Source: Photorhabdus luminescens subsp. luminescens (GTDB lineage Bacteria > Pseudomonadota > Gammaproteobacteria > Enterobacterales > Enterobacteriaceae). Taken from it: a DNA stretch of 64,000 nucleotides. The position numbers and the translations under genes were made by a program. Numbering within the stretch: the first letter of the stretch is position 1; each line of letters opens with the position of its first letter. Location: positions 496,001-560,000 of the forward strand of contig NZ_JXSK01000001.1 in the NCBI RefSeq assembly GCF_001083805.1, written 5' to 3'. The notes below the pieces were generated by a model, which was given only the letters and a program-made list of their open reading frames with translations, did not search any database and was not told the DNA's origin. Below are positions 18,874 through 28,409 of the stretch, one piece after another.

Positions 18874-19485
18874 GTCCTTTATGATTTTTTTAAATATCCG
18901 TAATTTTGTCTTAGTAGGTAACTATGATGGAAAATAATATATTTAATATTTTACTTCATAAAATAATTAAATTTAACATATAAACTATGAATTAATATAA
19001 TCATGAGATTGTTATCACAATTTGAAAGTTGTTTTTCTTAAAATTTTCATGTGTTAATTAGGAGGGATTTATAATTTCTTTATGAAAATTTTTATAAGTG
19101 TTTTATTATTGATAGGATATAATGTTAAATGATGGCTATATATATTTATTTTTATAAGAAAAAGTGATTTTCACCTATGAATTGGATTTTTATTTTAAAT
19201 CTTTGATTGTTTTTTTTAATTTTGTATTTATAATGATGATGCGTTGTAAGTGAGCTAATAAGTATTCACATTTATATATCTCAATTATGTTGAGATATAT
19301 TAAATAGCATTTCGTAATATCGATACAGTAATTAATTTGATTGGCGCCTGAGCTGTGGAAGTTTGACGCCTGATAAACAGTACTAATTCATGGTCTTGCT
19401 ATAGCTAGTATTCCTTGTTGTACAAGTTATTTTGCAAAGTGATCTAATATTTTGAAAGCTTATTTAGTGCGTATTAGTCTGAAAA
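18874..19485. other. AT-rich leader region of the island
   Basis: About 600 bp, extremely AT-rich (long stretches such as TTATTTTTATAAGAAAAAG), without a credible gene. It must contain the promoter of the ten-gene cluster. I looked for a JUMPstart/ops element near 19340-19400 and did not find one. Confidence 0.4.
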
Positions 19486-19495
19486 TGGAGGTGAG

Positions 19496-20634
19496 GTGAA
19501 AAAGTCAAATATTTTAATTGTTGGTTGTGGTTATGCTGCAGATTTCTATGTGTCAAATCTTAATGACTATGATTGCCTAAATATTGTTGGCTGTGTCGAT
19601 AGAGATAGCAATCGACTTGAAGCTTTCTCAAACTATCATGGTTTCGATGCTTACTCTTCGGTAAGCGATGTGTTAGAAAATGTAAATGTTGACATATTGC
19701 TAAACTTGACGAATCCAGAGGAGCACTACAATGTGTCATTGGAAGCTGTGGCTAATGGAATTTCAGTATACAGTGAAAAGCCATTTACTATGGACATTAC
19801 AGAATCAAGAAAATTGGTAGAAGTTGCCAAAAATAATAACTGTATTATAACAAGTGCACCCTCCTTATTATTAAATCCGCCTATCATCAAGGTAATAGAG
19901 ATATTGAGCTCTGGCGAAATTGGAGAAATACGTTTAATTAAGAGTGCGATTCATGAGGGACCAGTTCATAAAATGAACTTTGGTAGTTGGATTAGTCCTT
20001 CAGGCGCACCTTGGCCGGCAAAGAATGAATTCGAAGTTGGTTGTGGCTTTGAACATGGTTCTTATGTGATTGATTTAATTTTGGCTTTAATGGGGACGCC
20101 AGATAGCATGAGCTATAGCTCTGCCTTAATCTACCCGGATAAAGAAGTTACAGATTCACCTGCCCCTGATTGGATTGATCTCACTTTGGAATATTGTGAT
20201 AGTAGAAGAGCAAAAATTGAGCTTAGCATTGTTGAAAGTGAGGATCATAGTTTTCGGATAATTGGAGATGAAGGTGAAATAATAGTTGAAGATTTATGGA
20301 TGGCGAATTCTCCAATAATTTTAAGAAAGAATAAAGAAGATAAAATCGATCGCCCCCAGAACACTTTTCGCTAAGAAAAACGCTTCACCCCTACAAGATA
20401 GACAGAAGATATGATGATACCCACTTTATTGACCAAGCTACTGGAGTCTTAGATTTAGCCATTTCACTAAATTACAAATTAGAACCTTTACTTGATATTA
20501 AACGGTCTTTGGAGTCCATCAATATCATAGAAACAATAATGACGAATAGTAAATTTAGGCCGCTTACTAAAATGAATGAGACGTTATTAGATATAGAATT
20601 ATTTTCATCAAGGATAAGGAGGTTCTTCTTATGA
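19496..20634 (+). pseudogene. Gfo/Idh/MocA dehydrogenase, likely inositol dehydrogenase; apparent frameshift
   Basis: The start is GTG 19496 behind GGAGGTGAG. Frame one covers 292 codons to a stop at 20372-20374, with the Rossmann motif ILIVGCGYAADFY and the EKPFT signature. Adding one C to the CCCCC run at 20353-20357 restores a 379-codon gene: …DRPPEHFSLRKTLHPYK and the family C-terminus DQATGVLDLAISL, ending in TGA 20632-20634 that overlaps the next ATG as ATGA. That overlap argues the long form is ancestral. Expected role, by context: NAD-dependent oxidation of myo-inositol (or a related cyclitol) to an inosose, the substrate of the aminotransferase encoded two genes downstream. Substrate is inference; a sugar or scyllo-inosamine dehydrogenase is possible. 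It is either a real inactivating mutation or a sequencing error. Confidence 0.8.
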
Positions 20635-22586
20635 TAACTCTAGGGATTAGCGGTAGTTTCGAAACATTTGAAACACCTGTTATTGGGGATATACCAAATT
20701 GGTTTGGTCATGATGCCTCAGCTGCGATCATCAAAGATGGTAAGATTGTTGCTGCTGTGGAGCAAGAGCGTCTGGATAGAATTAAACACTCTAATCAGTT
20801 TCCTATTGATGCCATTGTTGAGTGCTTAAAAATCGCACAAGTTGAAATAACTGATGTTGACAAAATTGCATTTTATTTTGAAGAGTTAAATACAGACACG
20901 GGACTTGGCTTACAATATATTGAAAGAAAAAATCTTGAGGTTGAAACTTCTAGAAGTTTAATTAACAAGATACTTGTGCGTAAATTTGGTGAAGAAGTTA
21001 GAAATATCCCAATTGAATATGTGCGTCATCATGACACCCATGCTATCATGGCGGCTGAAAATTCTGGCTTCGATAGTTCATTAGTTATTGTAATAGATGG
21101 AAATGGGGAAGATGAGTCTACATCAATCTATTCATATATCGATGGGGTTGTTAGAAGTATATATAGATATCCAGTTTCTTCATCACTAGGAAGATATTAC
21201 CTCGATTGTATATCTTTACTAGGATATGAACGATTTGATGAGTATAAGGTAATGGGATTGGCTTCTTATGGCAAACAAAATCAATTTGATGAGCTTTTCG
21301 AAGAACTTATAAATTTTGAAGAAGGTGGAAAGGTTTCATTTAATCATACAAATATACCTGCTTACTTTTTAGATAGAGGTATTTTGCCAAGGAGAGAAAA
21401 TGAATACATTTCAGAAAATCATCAAAACTTTGCGCATTCCATACAAAAGTACCTAGAAAAGATGGCATTCCATATAATATCTTTCTGGTCACAGAAGCTA
21501 AGTCAGAGAAACCTATGTCTCAGTGGTGGAGTAGCTCTAAACTGTACATTGAATGGAAAGCTCGCCTTCAGCGAATTGTTTGATAACATTTTTGTTCATC
21601 CTGCCTCACACGATGGTGGAAGCGCTGTCGGTGCTGCCATGTGCGCAATGTATCCTAACGCTAGGATTAATGGGAATAAGATCGAGAATGTTTACTTAGG
21701 ACCTGATATAAATAGTAAATATGCGCTTGAAATAATAGATAGAAACCAAGATATTATAGAAATTATTAATGCTGAAGATGAGTTTCAATTTCTTGCGAAT
21801 GAAATTAGTAATGGCAAGATAATAGGATGGGCTAGAGGTAGAATGGAATATGGTCCAAGAGCTCTTGGTAGTCGTAGTATTCTAGCTGATCCCAGACCTA
21901 TTGAATCAAAATATAGAACTAATCAAATTATTAAGCAACGAGAATCCTATCGTCCATTTGCACCCATGGTGTTGGTGGATGAAATTTCAGATTGGTTCCT
22001 AGTTCCAGATTGCAAAGTGAACTTGGAATATATGGTATTTAATCTCCCAGTTGTTAAGAAAAACCAACAAAAACTTGCAGCTATAACACATATAGACAAC
22101 ACAGCGAGAGTTCAAGTTGTTGGAGAATATAATAAGGATATCTACCAGCTAATAAAGAATTTTAAAGAAATTACAGGGGTTCCTGTTTTGTTGAATACCT
22201 CATTCAATGTAAATGCGGAGCCAATTGTATGTGACGCGTATGATGCTATACAGTGCTTTCTACTTACAGACTTGGACTATCTGGTTGTCGGCGATTTCAT
22301 TATTAAGAAAAGAATTCGTGGTGATAATCTATACGAGTTATTGCGGCCAATAAAAAAAGAGTTTGTAACTACTATCAAAAAAGTTACAAGTGAATCTTGT
22401 TCATACTACATCAATACAGCAACATACAGCGAGTGGGTTACAGAGACAGAGTTGTCCTGTTTTGATGCCGCCGATGGTATTAAAACAATTAGTCAATTTC
22501 TACTGGATGGACGTATTCGAGAAGGCGATATCATAAGTGCCTACAAGCGGTTGTTAAGCAAGAGGCTATTAAATTTGGCGTTATAG
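20631..22586 (+). CDS. NodU/TobZ-type O-carbamoyltransferase with C-terminal extension
   Basis: A 651-residue enzyme of the NodU/CmcH/TobZ family, which makes carbamoyladenylate from carbamoyl phosphate and ATP and transfers the carbamoyl group to a hydroxyl. The N-terminal ASKHA/Kae1-like domain shows GHDASAAI, RHHDTHA, DGNGEDEST, VMGLASYG, LSGGVALNCTLNGK and SHDGGSAVGAA. The C-terminal YrdC-like domain shows GPRALGSRSILADPR, ESYRPFAPM and LLNTSFN. Beyond about residue 565 there is an extra ~80-residue tail (YYINTATYSEWVTETELSCF … LDGRIREGDI) that could be a small winged-helix-like domain. It overlaps the dehydrogenase gene by ATGA and precedes the aminotransferase by 8 bp. The acceptor is unknown but likely the glycosylated cyclitol. 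Confidence 0.9.
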   Translation: MITLGISGSFETFETPVIGDIPNWFGHDASAAIIKDGKIVAAVEQERLDRIKHSNQFPIDAIVECLKIAQVEITDVDKIAFYFEELNTDTGLGLQYIERKNLEVETSRSLINKILVRKFGEEVRNIPIEYVRHHDTHAIMAAENSGFDSSLVIVIDGNGEDESTSIYSYIDGVVRSIYRYPVSSSLGRYYLDCISLLGYERFDEYKVMGLASYGKQNQFDELFEELINFEEGGKVSFNHTNIPAYFLDRGILPRRENEYISENHQNFAHSIQKYLEKMAFHIISFWSQKLSQRNLCLSGGVALNCTLNGKLAFSELFDNIFVHPASHDGGSAVGAAMCAMYPNARINGNKIENVYLGPDINSKYALEIIDRNQDIIEIINAEDEFQFLANEISNGKIIGWARGRMEYGPRALGSRSILADPRPIESKYRTNQIIKQRESYRPFAPMVLVDEISDWFLVPDCKVNLEYMVFNLPVVKKNQQKLAAITHIDNTARVQVVGEYNKDIYQLIKNFKEITGVPVLLNTSFNVNAEPIVCDAYDAIQCFLLTDLDYLVVGDFIIKKRIRGDNLYELLRPIKKEFVTTIKKVTSESCSYYINTATYSEWVTETELSCFDAADGIKTISQFLLDGRIREGDIISAYKRLLSKRLLNLAL

Positions 22587-22594
22587 GAGGATGC

Positions 22595-23824
22595 ATGAAA
22601 CCTTTTGAGATGAATTGGCCGGTGTGTGATGTTGATCTGCTAACTGATGTAGAAGGAGCACTTAGATCTACGCGTTGGACATTGTCAGGCCAGTCTGAGA
22701 CATTGCCACACTTTAGTACTCTTTTCTCAAGAAAATGGGCAGACTATATAGGTACTAAACACGCCATTCCATGCACTTCTGGAACAGCGGCGTTGTCCAT
22801 CGCACTTGAAGCGATAGGTATCTTACCTGGAGATGAAGTTATAGTACCAGGTATGACTTGGGTTGCAGTTGCTCAAGTTGTGTATAATCTAGGTGCCATT
22901 CCTGTTTTGACTGATATTGATCCTTTAACCGGACAAATATCAGAGAAGGCAATACGAGAGAATATTACCCAAAACACCAAAGCCATTATTTTGGTACATG
23001 CTTATTGCGGCATGGTAGATGTGAAAAAAATTGGTGTTATTGCAAGTAATTATGGTTTAAAAGTTATTGAAGATTGTTCACAAAGTCATGGGGCAACGTG
23101 GAAGTCAAAGAAGGCTGGTTCTTTTTTTGATATATCTGTATTTTCTACTCAGCAATCAAAACTGCTTACTAGTGGGGAAGGTGGAGTTATTGCTACGAGC
23201 TCGGATGTTTACTATTCCATAATACAAAATTTGATGATGGATGGAAGAGCTAGAACTGATAGTGTAAATCCAAGAAATCTTATGGTTATTTCCGGTAATG
23301 GAGAAGTGCAAGGAAGGAACTACAACATTACTGAGATGCAGTGTGCTATTTTGTTAAATGGCCTTAAAAGATTAGATTGCGAGAACGAAAAGCGACGTTT
23401 AAACGCCATGGTTCTTGATGACTGCCTTAGAGAAAATAAAATATGTAATATCCTTGACGCAGACGAAAATATTGATCAGAGAGTATATTGGCGTTGTGTC
23501 GTGGACTTCAACTGTGAAGTTAAAGATGAACAAGTACAAGAAATATCGAACTATTTCTCAGAGAAATATCGAATACCTTTTGAAAGGCTTGATAAACCTT
23601 TAAATAACAATCCACTCTACCAACCAAGTCGAGTTGATAGAAACAAATATTATAGCCATTTTGAAAGGCTGAATAGTATAAATTATAGTCTTCCAGGAGC
23701 TGAAAATTTTTACAATCGAACAATGGCGTTCCCTCATCAAGTGTTACTTCAGCCGAAGGATTGGATAGTTGATTTTGCAAAAGAAATAAATAAGGTTGCA
23801 CATAAATGTCAAATTGGTTTGTGA
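22595..23824 (+). CDS. DegT/DnrJ/StrS aminotransferase, likely inosose aminotransferase
   Basis: A 409-residue PLP-dependent aminotransferase. PLP-binding blocks are TSGTAALSIALEAIG, PGMTWVAVAQVVYNLGAIPV and EDCSQSHGATW; the Schiff-base lysine is K189 in STQQSKLLTSGEGG. The QQ-x-K-x-LTSGEGG form of the lysine loop is, to my knowledge, characteristic of the StsC/BtrR subfamily that aminates scyllo-inosose or 2-deoxy-scyllo-inosose in aminoglycoside pathways, rather than of the common sugar aminotransferases. The neighbouring inositol-phosphate synthase and dehydrogenase genes fit that substrate. GGAGG sits before ATG 22595, and the 3' end overlaps the next gene by 19 bp. Alternative: amination of a keto-sugar nucleotide. 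Confidence 0.88.
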   Translation: MKPFEMNWPVCDVDLLTDVEGALRSTRWTLSGQSETLPHFSTLFSRKWADYIGTKHAIPCTSGTAALSIALEAIGILPGDEVIVPGMTWVAVAQVVYNLGAIPVLTDIDPLTGQISEKAIRENITQNTKAIILVHAYCGMVDVKKIGVIASNYGLKVIEDCSQSHGATWKSKKAGSFFDISVFSTQQSKLLTSGEGGVIATSSDVYYSIIQNLMMDGRARTDSVNPRNLMVISGNGEVQGRNYNITEMQCAILLNGLKRLDCENEKRRLNAMVLDDCLRENKICNILDADENIDQRVYWRCVVDFNCEVKDEQVQEISNYFSEKYRIPFERLDKPLNNNPLYQPSRVDRNKYYSHFERLNSINYSLPGAENFYNRTMAFPHQVLLQPKDWIVDFAKEINKVAHKCQIGL

Positions 23825-24747
23825 TTCCTCATCATGCAAAGAGCAAGCGAGGTAATGATTATTTGATTGAAACCTTATTTTCAATACATGCTCAGTCAAC
23901 CCCAGATTGGTGTGTTGTAATAGTGGATGATAATTCAAGTTTCTATGATCGATTGAATGTCAGAATAAAAGACTATTTTCCGAGCGATATAATTGATAAT
24001 AGATTTCATTTTATAGTTAACGAGAAGAGTGGTGGGGTGTCGTCAGCAAGAAATATTGGGGTTAAGTATGCTCACAAACACGGTGCTAATATCATTTTTT
24101 TTCAGGACGATGATGATATTGCTCATCCATATCGTATAGAGAAAACGTTATGTGCTGTAGAACAGATTAATCAACCAGACTTAATTATTAGTACAACCTT
24201 TACCGGAATTGATGGAAATAGTAATTCGGTTTCTCTCGAAAACTTTAGGAGTGATATGTTCGACGTCGCTGTTCAGCATAGTCGGTATACTCCAGAAGGA
24301 AGCAATAAATACCTAGATATGATTAGGTGCTGTGGGTACATATTTCCGACGTCAGGAACGGCAGTCAATGTTGACTTGGCGCTTAGATGTCCATTTCCAG
24401 ACTTTTTAGTTTCGGAAGATCATGTCACTTGGATGAATATGGTTGCAGATGGAGCATTTATTAAAATACTAGAAGACATTCCATTTAAATATAGATTCAA
24501 AGGAGATGCTGTACATCGTCCTGATACCTTTTTAGCGGAGAAGTATAAGAACGATATTGAAGGCTTTATAATCTCAATGAATTTATATATTGAAAAGTTT
24601 GGTGCTTATTTCAATATTAATGAAGTTATAGAGGAATTCCTAAATAGATTAAATAATTGCTTATCTCTGCAAGGAAACTACACCCTATCAGATATGCATA
24701 ATTTTAAATCCTCTTTTCTTGGAATAAAAAGTAAGATTAAGGAATAA
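23806..24747 (+). CDS. Glycosyltransferase, GT-A fold (family 2-like)
   Basis: A 313-residue cytoplasmic glycosyltransferase with the GT-A nucleotide-sugar fold: WFVIPHHAKSK, VVIVDDNSS, SGGVSSARNIGVKYA and an acidic FFQDDDDIAHP metal-binding motif (DxD). A later SEDHVTWMNMVADGA segment resembles the catalytic-base region. No membrane segment is seen. It overlaps the aminotransferase gene and is 7 bp before the next glycosyltransferase, so they are co-translated. Donor and acceptor cannot be read from the sequence; context suggests a sugar transfer onto an aminocyclitol. Confidence 0.85.
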   Translation: MSNWFVIPHHAKSKRGNDYLIETLFSIHAQSTPDWCVVIVDDNSSFYDRLNVRIKDYFPSDIIDNRFHFIVNEKSGGVSSARNIGVKYAHKHGANIIFFQDDDDIAHPYRIEKTLCAVEQINQPDLIISTTFTGIDGNSNSVSLENFRSDMFDVAVQHSRYTPEGSNKYLDMIRCCGYIFPTSGTAVNVDLALRCPFPDFLVSEDHVTWMNMVADGAFIKILEDIPFKYRFKGDAVHRPDTFLAEKYKNDIEGFIISMNLYIEKFGAYFNINEVIEEFLNRLNNCLSLQGNYTLSDMHNFKSSFLGIKSKIKE

Positions 24748-24754
24748 GAAATTT

Positions 24755-25612
24755 ATGACTCTAAGTATAATCATCCCTTCTTATAACAAAAAAGAAAGTC
24801 TAATGTCTTTGCTCTCTTTACTAAACAAGCAAAGTGCGGACTTTAATGAATTCGAAGTAATAGTTGTAGATGATGGTTCTAGCGATGAGACTTGTCTTGC
24901 TGTTACTAAACGAGTTTACAACTATAAACTCAAGTATATATATGTACCCGACGAAGGTTTTCGTGTAGCCCGAGCGAGAAATATTGGAGCTAAAAATGCA
25001 AAAGGGGAGCTACTAGCTTTTGTTGATGCTGACGTACTTTTGCCGAGCTATTTCGTTAAGAGAGTGATCAGGTTCCATAGCTCTAACCCACAATCAGTTT
25101 CGATTGGAAATGTATACGGTCTGTACTCTGAAAATAAGTGGGATCTAAAAGTTGACCTGGATGATATAGATAGCACAATTAAAAGGATGAAAGAATTTGA
25201 TGTTGGCAAAGATATTCGTCAAAGCTCGTACGCGAGATTCAACTATAAATTATGCTCCATGCCTGCACCTTGGGTTTTTTTATGGGGAACAATATTTAGT
25301 GTAGAAAAAGAACTCTTTGAAAAAGTGGGCTGTTTTGATGAACACTTTAAATCATGGGGTGGTGAAGATATTGATCTTGGTTTCCGGCTTCACAAAGCTA
25401 ATTCTGAATTTCATTTATTTGAGGGGATAGAAGGTGTACATCTGTCTCATCCAGAAGATGATGATGTAAACTATAAAACTAACTTAGAAAATAAAAAATA
25501 TATTTCTGAGAAGTATAGTAATGAAATGACAGATTGGCTTGTAAAAGAAGAGAATATATTTAAACTAAATGATTTAATAATTTCAAAAAACACTAATAAA
25601 AAGGATTCTTAA
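24755..25612 (+). CDS. Glycosyltransferase family 2 with galactosyltransferase-type C-terminal domain
   Basis: A 285-residue GT-A enzyme: LSIIIPSYNKKESL, VIVVDDGSSDET, DEGFRVARARNIGAKNA, and the DxD motif FVDADVLLP. The second half has FDEHFKSWGGEDIDLGFRL, the WGGED signature of the Glyco_transf_7C/chondroitin-polymerase-like domain, followed by HLSHPEDD. It is a soluble enzyme of single-sugar-transfer size. It shares this architecture with the third glycosyltransferase at 29207. It ends 1 bp before the inositol-phosphate synthase gene. Confidence 0.87.
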   Translation: MTLSIIIPSYNKKESLMSLLSLLNKQSADFNEFEVIVVDDGSSDETCLAVTKRVYNYKLKYIYVPDEGFRVARARNIGAKNAKGELLAFVDADVLLPSYFVKRVIRFHSSNPQSVSIGNVYGLYSENKWDLKVDLDDIDSTIKRMKEFDVGKDIRQSSYARFNYKLCSMPAPWVFLWGTIFSVEKELFEKVGCFDEHFKSWGGEDIDLGFRLHKANSEFHLFEGIEGVHLSHPEDDDVNYKTNLENKKYISEKYSNEMTDWLVKEENIFKLNDLIISKNTNKKDS

Positions 25613-25613
25613 T

Positions 25614-26699
25614 ATGATTAACGTTGCTATTGCAGGTATTGGAAATTGCTGTTCGTCTCTTTATCAAGGGATTTATTTTCACTTAGATAGCGATCCAATA
25701 ATTAATGATCTAGGTATTTCAATCAAAGATATAAATGTCAAAGCTGCATATGATGTTGACTGTAGGAAAGTTGGCTTACCAATATCAAAAGCAATTTTTG
25801 CAAAACCCAATTGTGCAAGGGTATTCTGCACCGATTTGCCAGAAGGTCCGATCGTCGAAAAAATTGAAGTTTTTGATGGTGTATCTCTGTATATGAGCAA
25901 TCAACCAGAAGATCGCGGGTTTCGTGTATCGAGTGATCAAAAACCAATTAACTTGGTTTCTAGCCTTAAAGAAAACGAAATAGATATATTGATAAATTAT
26001 TTACCTGTTGGCTCTCAAAAGGCTACCGAGTATCTTGCTGAATGTTGTCTGGAATCTGGTGTTTCGTTGCTTAATTGTATCCCAGTTTTCATAGCGTCTG
26101 ATCCAGAGTGGGATAAAAAGTTCTACGATAAAGGCATCCCTATCATAGGTGATGATATGAAGAGTCATTTAGGTGCGTCAATTTTGTCGCAAGTATACCA
26201 GGAATTAGCACACTCAAGAAATCTAGCTGTTGACTATCACCAGCAAATTAATATTGGAGGAAATACTGATTTTAATAATATGATGGTTCAAGATAGATTA
26301 ACATCAAAAAAAATTTCGAAAGAAAATGTTATTAGAAGTCAAAATGAAATTGCAGGAGTGAATGTCCTTGAGGATTCTATTTTTGCTGGACCATCGACTT
26401 ATATACCTTATTTGAAGGATAACAAAGTTGCGCATATACGTCTGGAGCTTACTGGGTTTGGCGGAAGCAAAGTCGAAATTGATACTAAATTATCGGTGCA
26501 AGATTCTGAGAATTCAGCTGGTGTTGTGATTGATGCTATACGTTATTTGAAGATTGCTAGAAACATGGGACTAAAAGGTGCTTTAAAAGGCCCTTCAGCA
26601 TGGACTCAGAAAACACCCCCTGTGCAATTAAAAATCGAAGAAGCAATTTCTGAGTGTCAAAAGCTGGCAGCCTTTGAAGTACCGAAACACATGCTTTAA
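25614..26699 (+). CDS. ino1: myo-Inositol-1-phosphate synthase
   Basis: A 361-residue enzyme of the short prokaryotic MIPS type, best known from actinobacteria, which cyclises D-glucose-6-phosphate to 1L-myo-inositol-1-phosphate using bound NAD. Landmarks are the nucleotide-binding VAIAGIGNCCSSLYQG, the catalytic-lysine segment IIGDDMKSHLGASILSQ, INIGGNTDFNNM, AHIRLELTGFGGS and the late NSAGVVIDAIRYLKIARNMG. This enzyme is rare in Enterobacterales, and here it stands between glycosyltransferase and carbamoyltransferase genes, so it should supply cyclitol precursor for the cluster product. The ATG at 25614 follows the previous stop by 1 bp. Foreign origin is likely from rarity and AT-rich composition. 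Confidence 0.92.
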   Translation: MINVAIAGIGNCCSSLYQGIYFHLDSDPIINDLGISIKDINVKAAYDVDCRKVGLPISKAIFAKPNCARVFCTDLPEGPIVEKIEVFDGVSLYMSNQPEDRGFRVSSDQKPINLVSSLKENEIDILINYLPVGSQKATEYLAECCLESGVSLLNCIPVFIASDPEWDKKFYDKGIPIIGDDMKSHLGASILSQVYQELAHSRNLAVDYHQQINIGGNTDFNNMMVQDRLTSKKISKENVIRSQNEIAGVNVLEDSIFAGPSTYIPYLKDNKVAHIRLELTGFGGSKVEIDTKLSVQDSENSAGVVIDAIRYLKIARNMGLKGALKGPSAWTQKTPPVQLKIEEAISECQKLAAFEVPKHML

Positions 26700-26712
26700 G
26701 TTTGAGGGAACT

Positions 26713-28403
26713 ATGAACAAGCCAATTTATGTTTTAGGTTCTGGGTTATCACATGACGGATCAGCATGCTTAATGAAGAATGGTAAAATCATCGTTGGCA
26801 TTGAAAAGAAAGAATTACGAAGATTAAGCATGATGGATTTAATGATAATGATGCTATAAGGTATTGCTTAGATGCAGCAGGAATCACTTTTAAGGATGTA
26901 GATTTATTTGTTGAGAAATATACGGTAAATGAAAAACACAAGCCTGATGATCTAATCAAGCGTCGAGGTAGAATTATACCCGATTACCTCCCCGTTGTTA
27001 GAATCGGCCACCACATTGCGCATGCATACAGTGCAGTTGGTACGTCTCCATTTTCAGAGTCTGCCGTGATTGTATGTGATGGAATGGGAGGAAGTATTGA
27101 TAGTTGCCTAGATCATGACATAAACCTAGTTCCCAGCGATATAGCAAAATTATCTAGATCGGACTATATCGACTATTTTGAAAAGGAGAGCTACTATAAG
27201 TTCTTTAATAATAATATAATACCAGTATTTAAAGATTACTCAAGATTTCATCTTAATGACCTAAATAGATATAAAATTGCTCCTTATGATATCGAACATT
27301 CTATAGGTGGGCTATATGGAGGTGCTAGTAAGTTTGTATTCGGTAACGACTTCAACGAAGGAAAATTAATGGGTTTAGCACCATATGGTAAGAGTGGAAG
27401 ATTCTCAGGCGAACTATTTCTGATGGAGGATACTAGGGTCAAAATAAACTATGACCTAATTGAGAACTTGGGCCTAAAAGATACAAATATCAAAGATGAC
27501 TTCCAGTATTGTGCTGATTTATCTAAGTGGGTGCAAGAACAAACTGAGGAAGCTTTATTTTACCTGCTTAATGAATACCACAAGATGTACTCGTCAGATA
27601 ACTTATGTTATGCGGGTGGATTAGCATTAAACGCAGTAGCTAATGGTAAAATAACACATAATACGCCATTCAAGAATGTTTATATTCAGCCGGCTGCTGG
27701 TGATAATGGCCTCGCAATCGGAGCATGTTATTACGGCTGGATGAAAGTGCTTAATAAAGAAAAAGTCCCATTTAATGGAAACCCATATTTTGGCATAAAG
27801 TACGATACCTTTGAGTCTAGTTTACGTAAATGCTTGGATGACAACTATGTAATAACTAATCCAGATAATTTGGAAGAAGTTGTCGCAAAGCATATTAGTG
27901 AGGGAAAGGTAGTCGGGTGTTTTAGAGATGGATCTGAATTTGGGCCTCGGGCTTTGGGGAACAGGAGTATATTAGCTGATCCAAGAAGAAAAGAGATGCT
28001 TGATTATATCAACATTGAAATCAAGAATCGTGAAGAATTTCGTCCATTTGCGCCTTCAATTTTAAAGGATAGGTATTCAGACTTTTTTAGGTTTGGCAAT
28101 GAAGATAGCGATTATATGGTCAAGGTTTCACAAGTAATACCGGAGAAATCAGAGCAAATTGGAGCGGTAGTACATGTCGATGGAACTGCTCGTGTCCAAA
28201 CAGTGACTAGAGAATTAAACAGAAATTACTATAATCTTATTAATGAGTTTTACAAACTTACGGGTGTGCCAATTTTGCTGAATACCTCCTTTAATGGCAA
28301 GGACACTCCCATTGTAGAAACTCCCGAAGATGCGATTAATTTCTATAGGGAAAGCAAGTTGGATTTTTTAATTATAAATGACTATCTCATTCATAGGAAA
28401 TAG
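26713..28403 (+). pseudogene. Second NodU/TobZ-type carbamoyltransferase; apparent frameshift near N-terminus
   Basis: From ATG 26713 (GAGGGAAC upstream) the frame reads MNKPIYVLGSGLSHDGSACL and stops at 26857-26859. One extra A in the AAAA run at 26804-26807 restores EKERITKIKHDGFNDNDAIR and joins it to the long downstream frame (ending 28403), giving 563 codons. The rebuilt protein has SHDGSA, GHHIAHAYSA, VCDGMGGS, AGGLALNAVANGK, AAGDNGLAIGA, FGPRALGNRSILADPRR, EFRPFAPS and LLNTSFNGKDTPI. It lacks the long C-terminal tail of the first carbamoyltransferase. If the deletion is real the enzyme is probably lost, because the SHDGSA start would be separated; if not, the cluster adds two carbamoyl groups or acts on two acceptors. 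Confidence 0.82.
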
Positions 28404-28409
28404 AGAAGT

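Noticed and set aside
19340-19400. Possible JUMPstart/ops element ahead of the glycosyltransferase-rich cluster
   Set aside because: The stretch has GGCGCCTGAGC and similar words, but not the GGCGGTAGCG ops core nor the ordered JUMPstart sequence, so no support for polysaccharide-operon-type antitermination.
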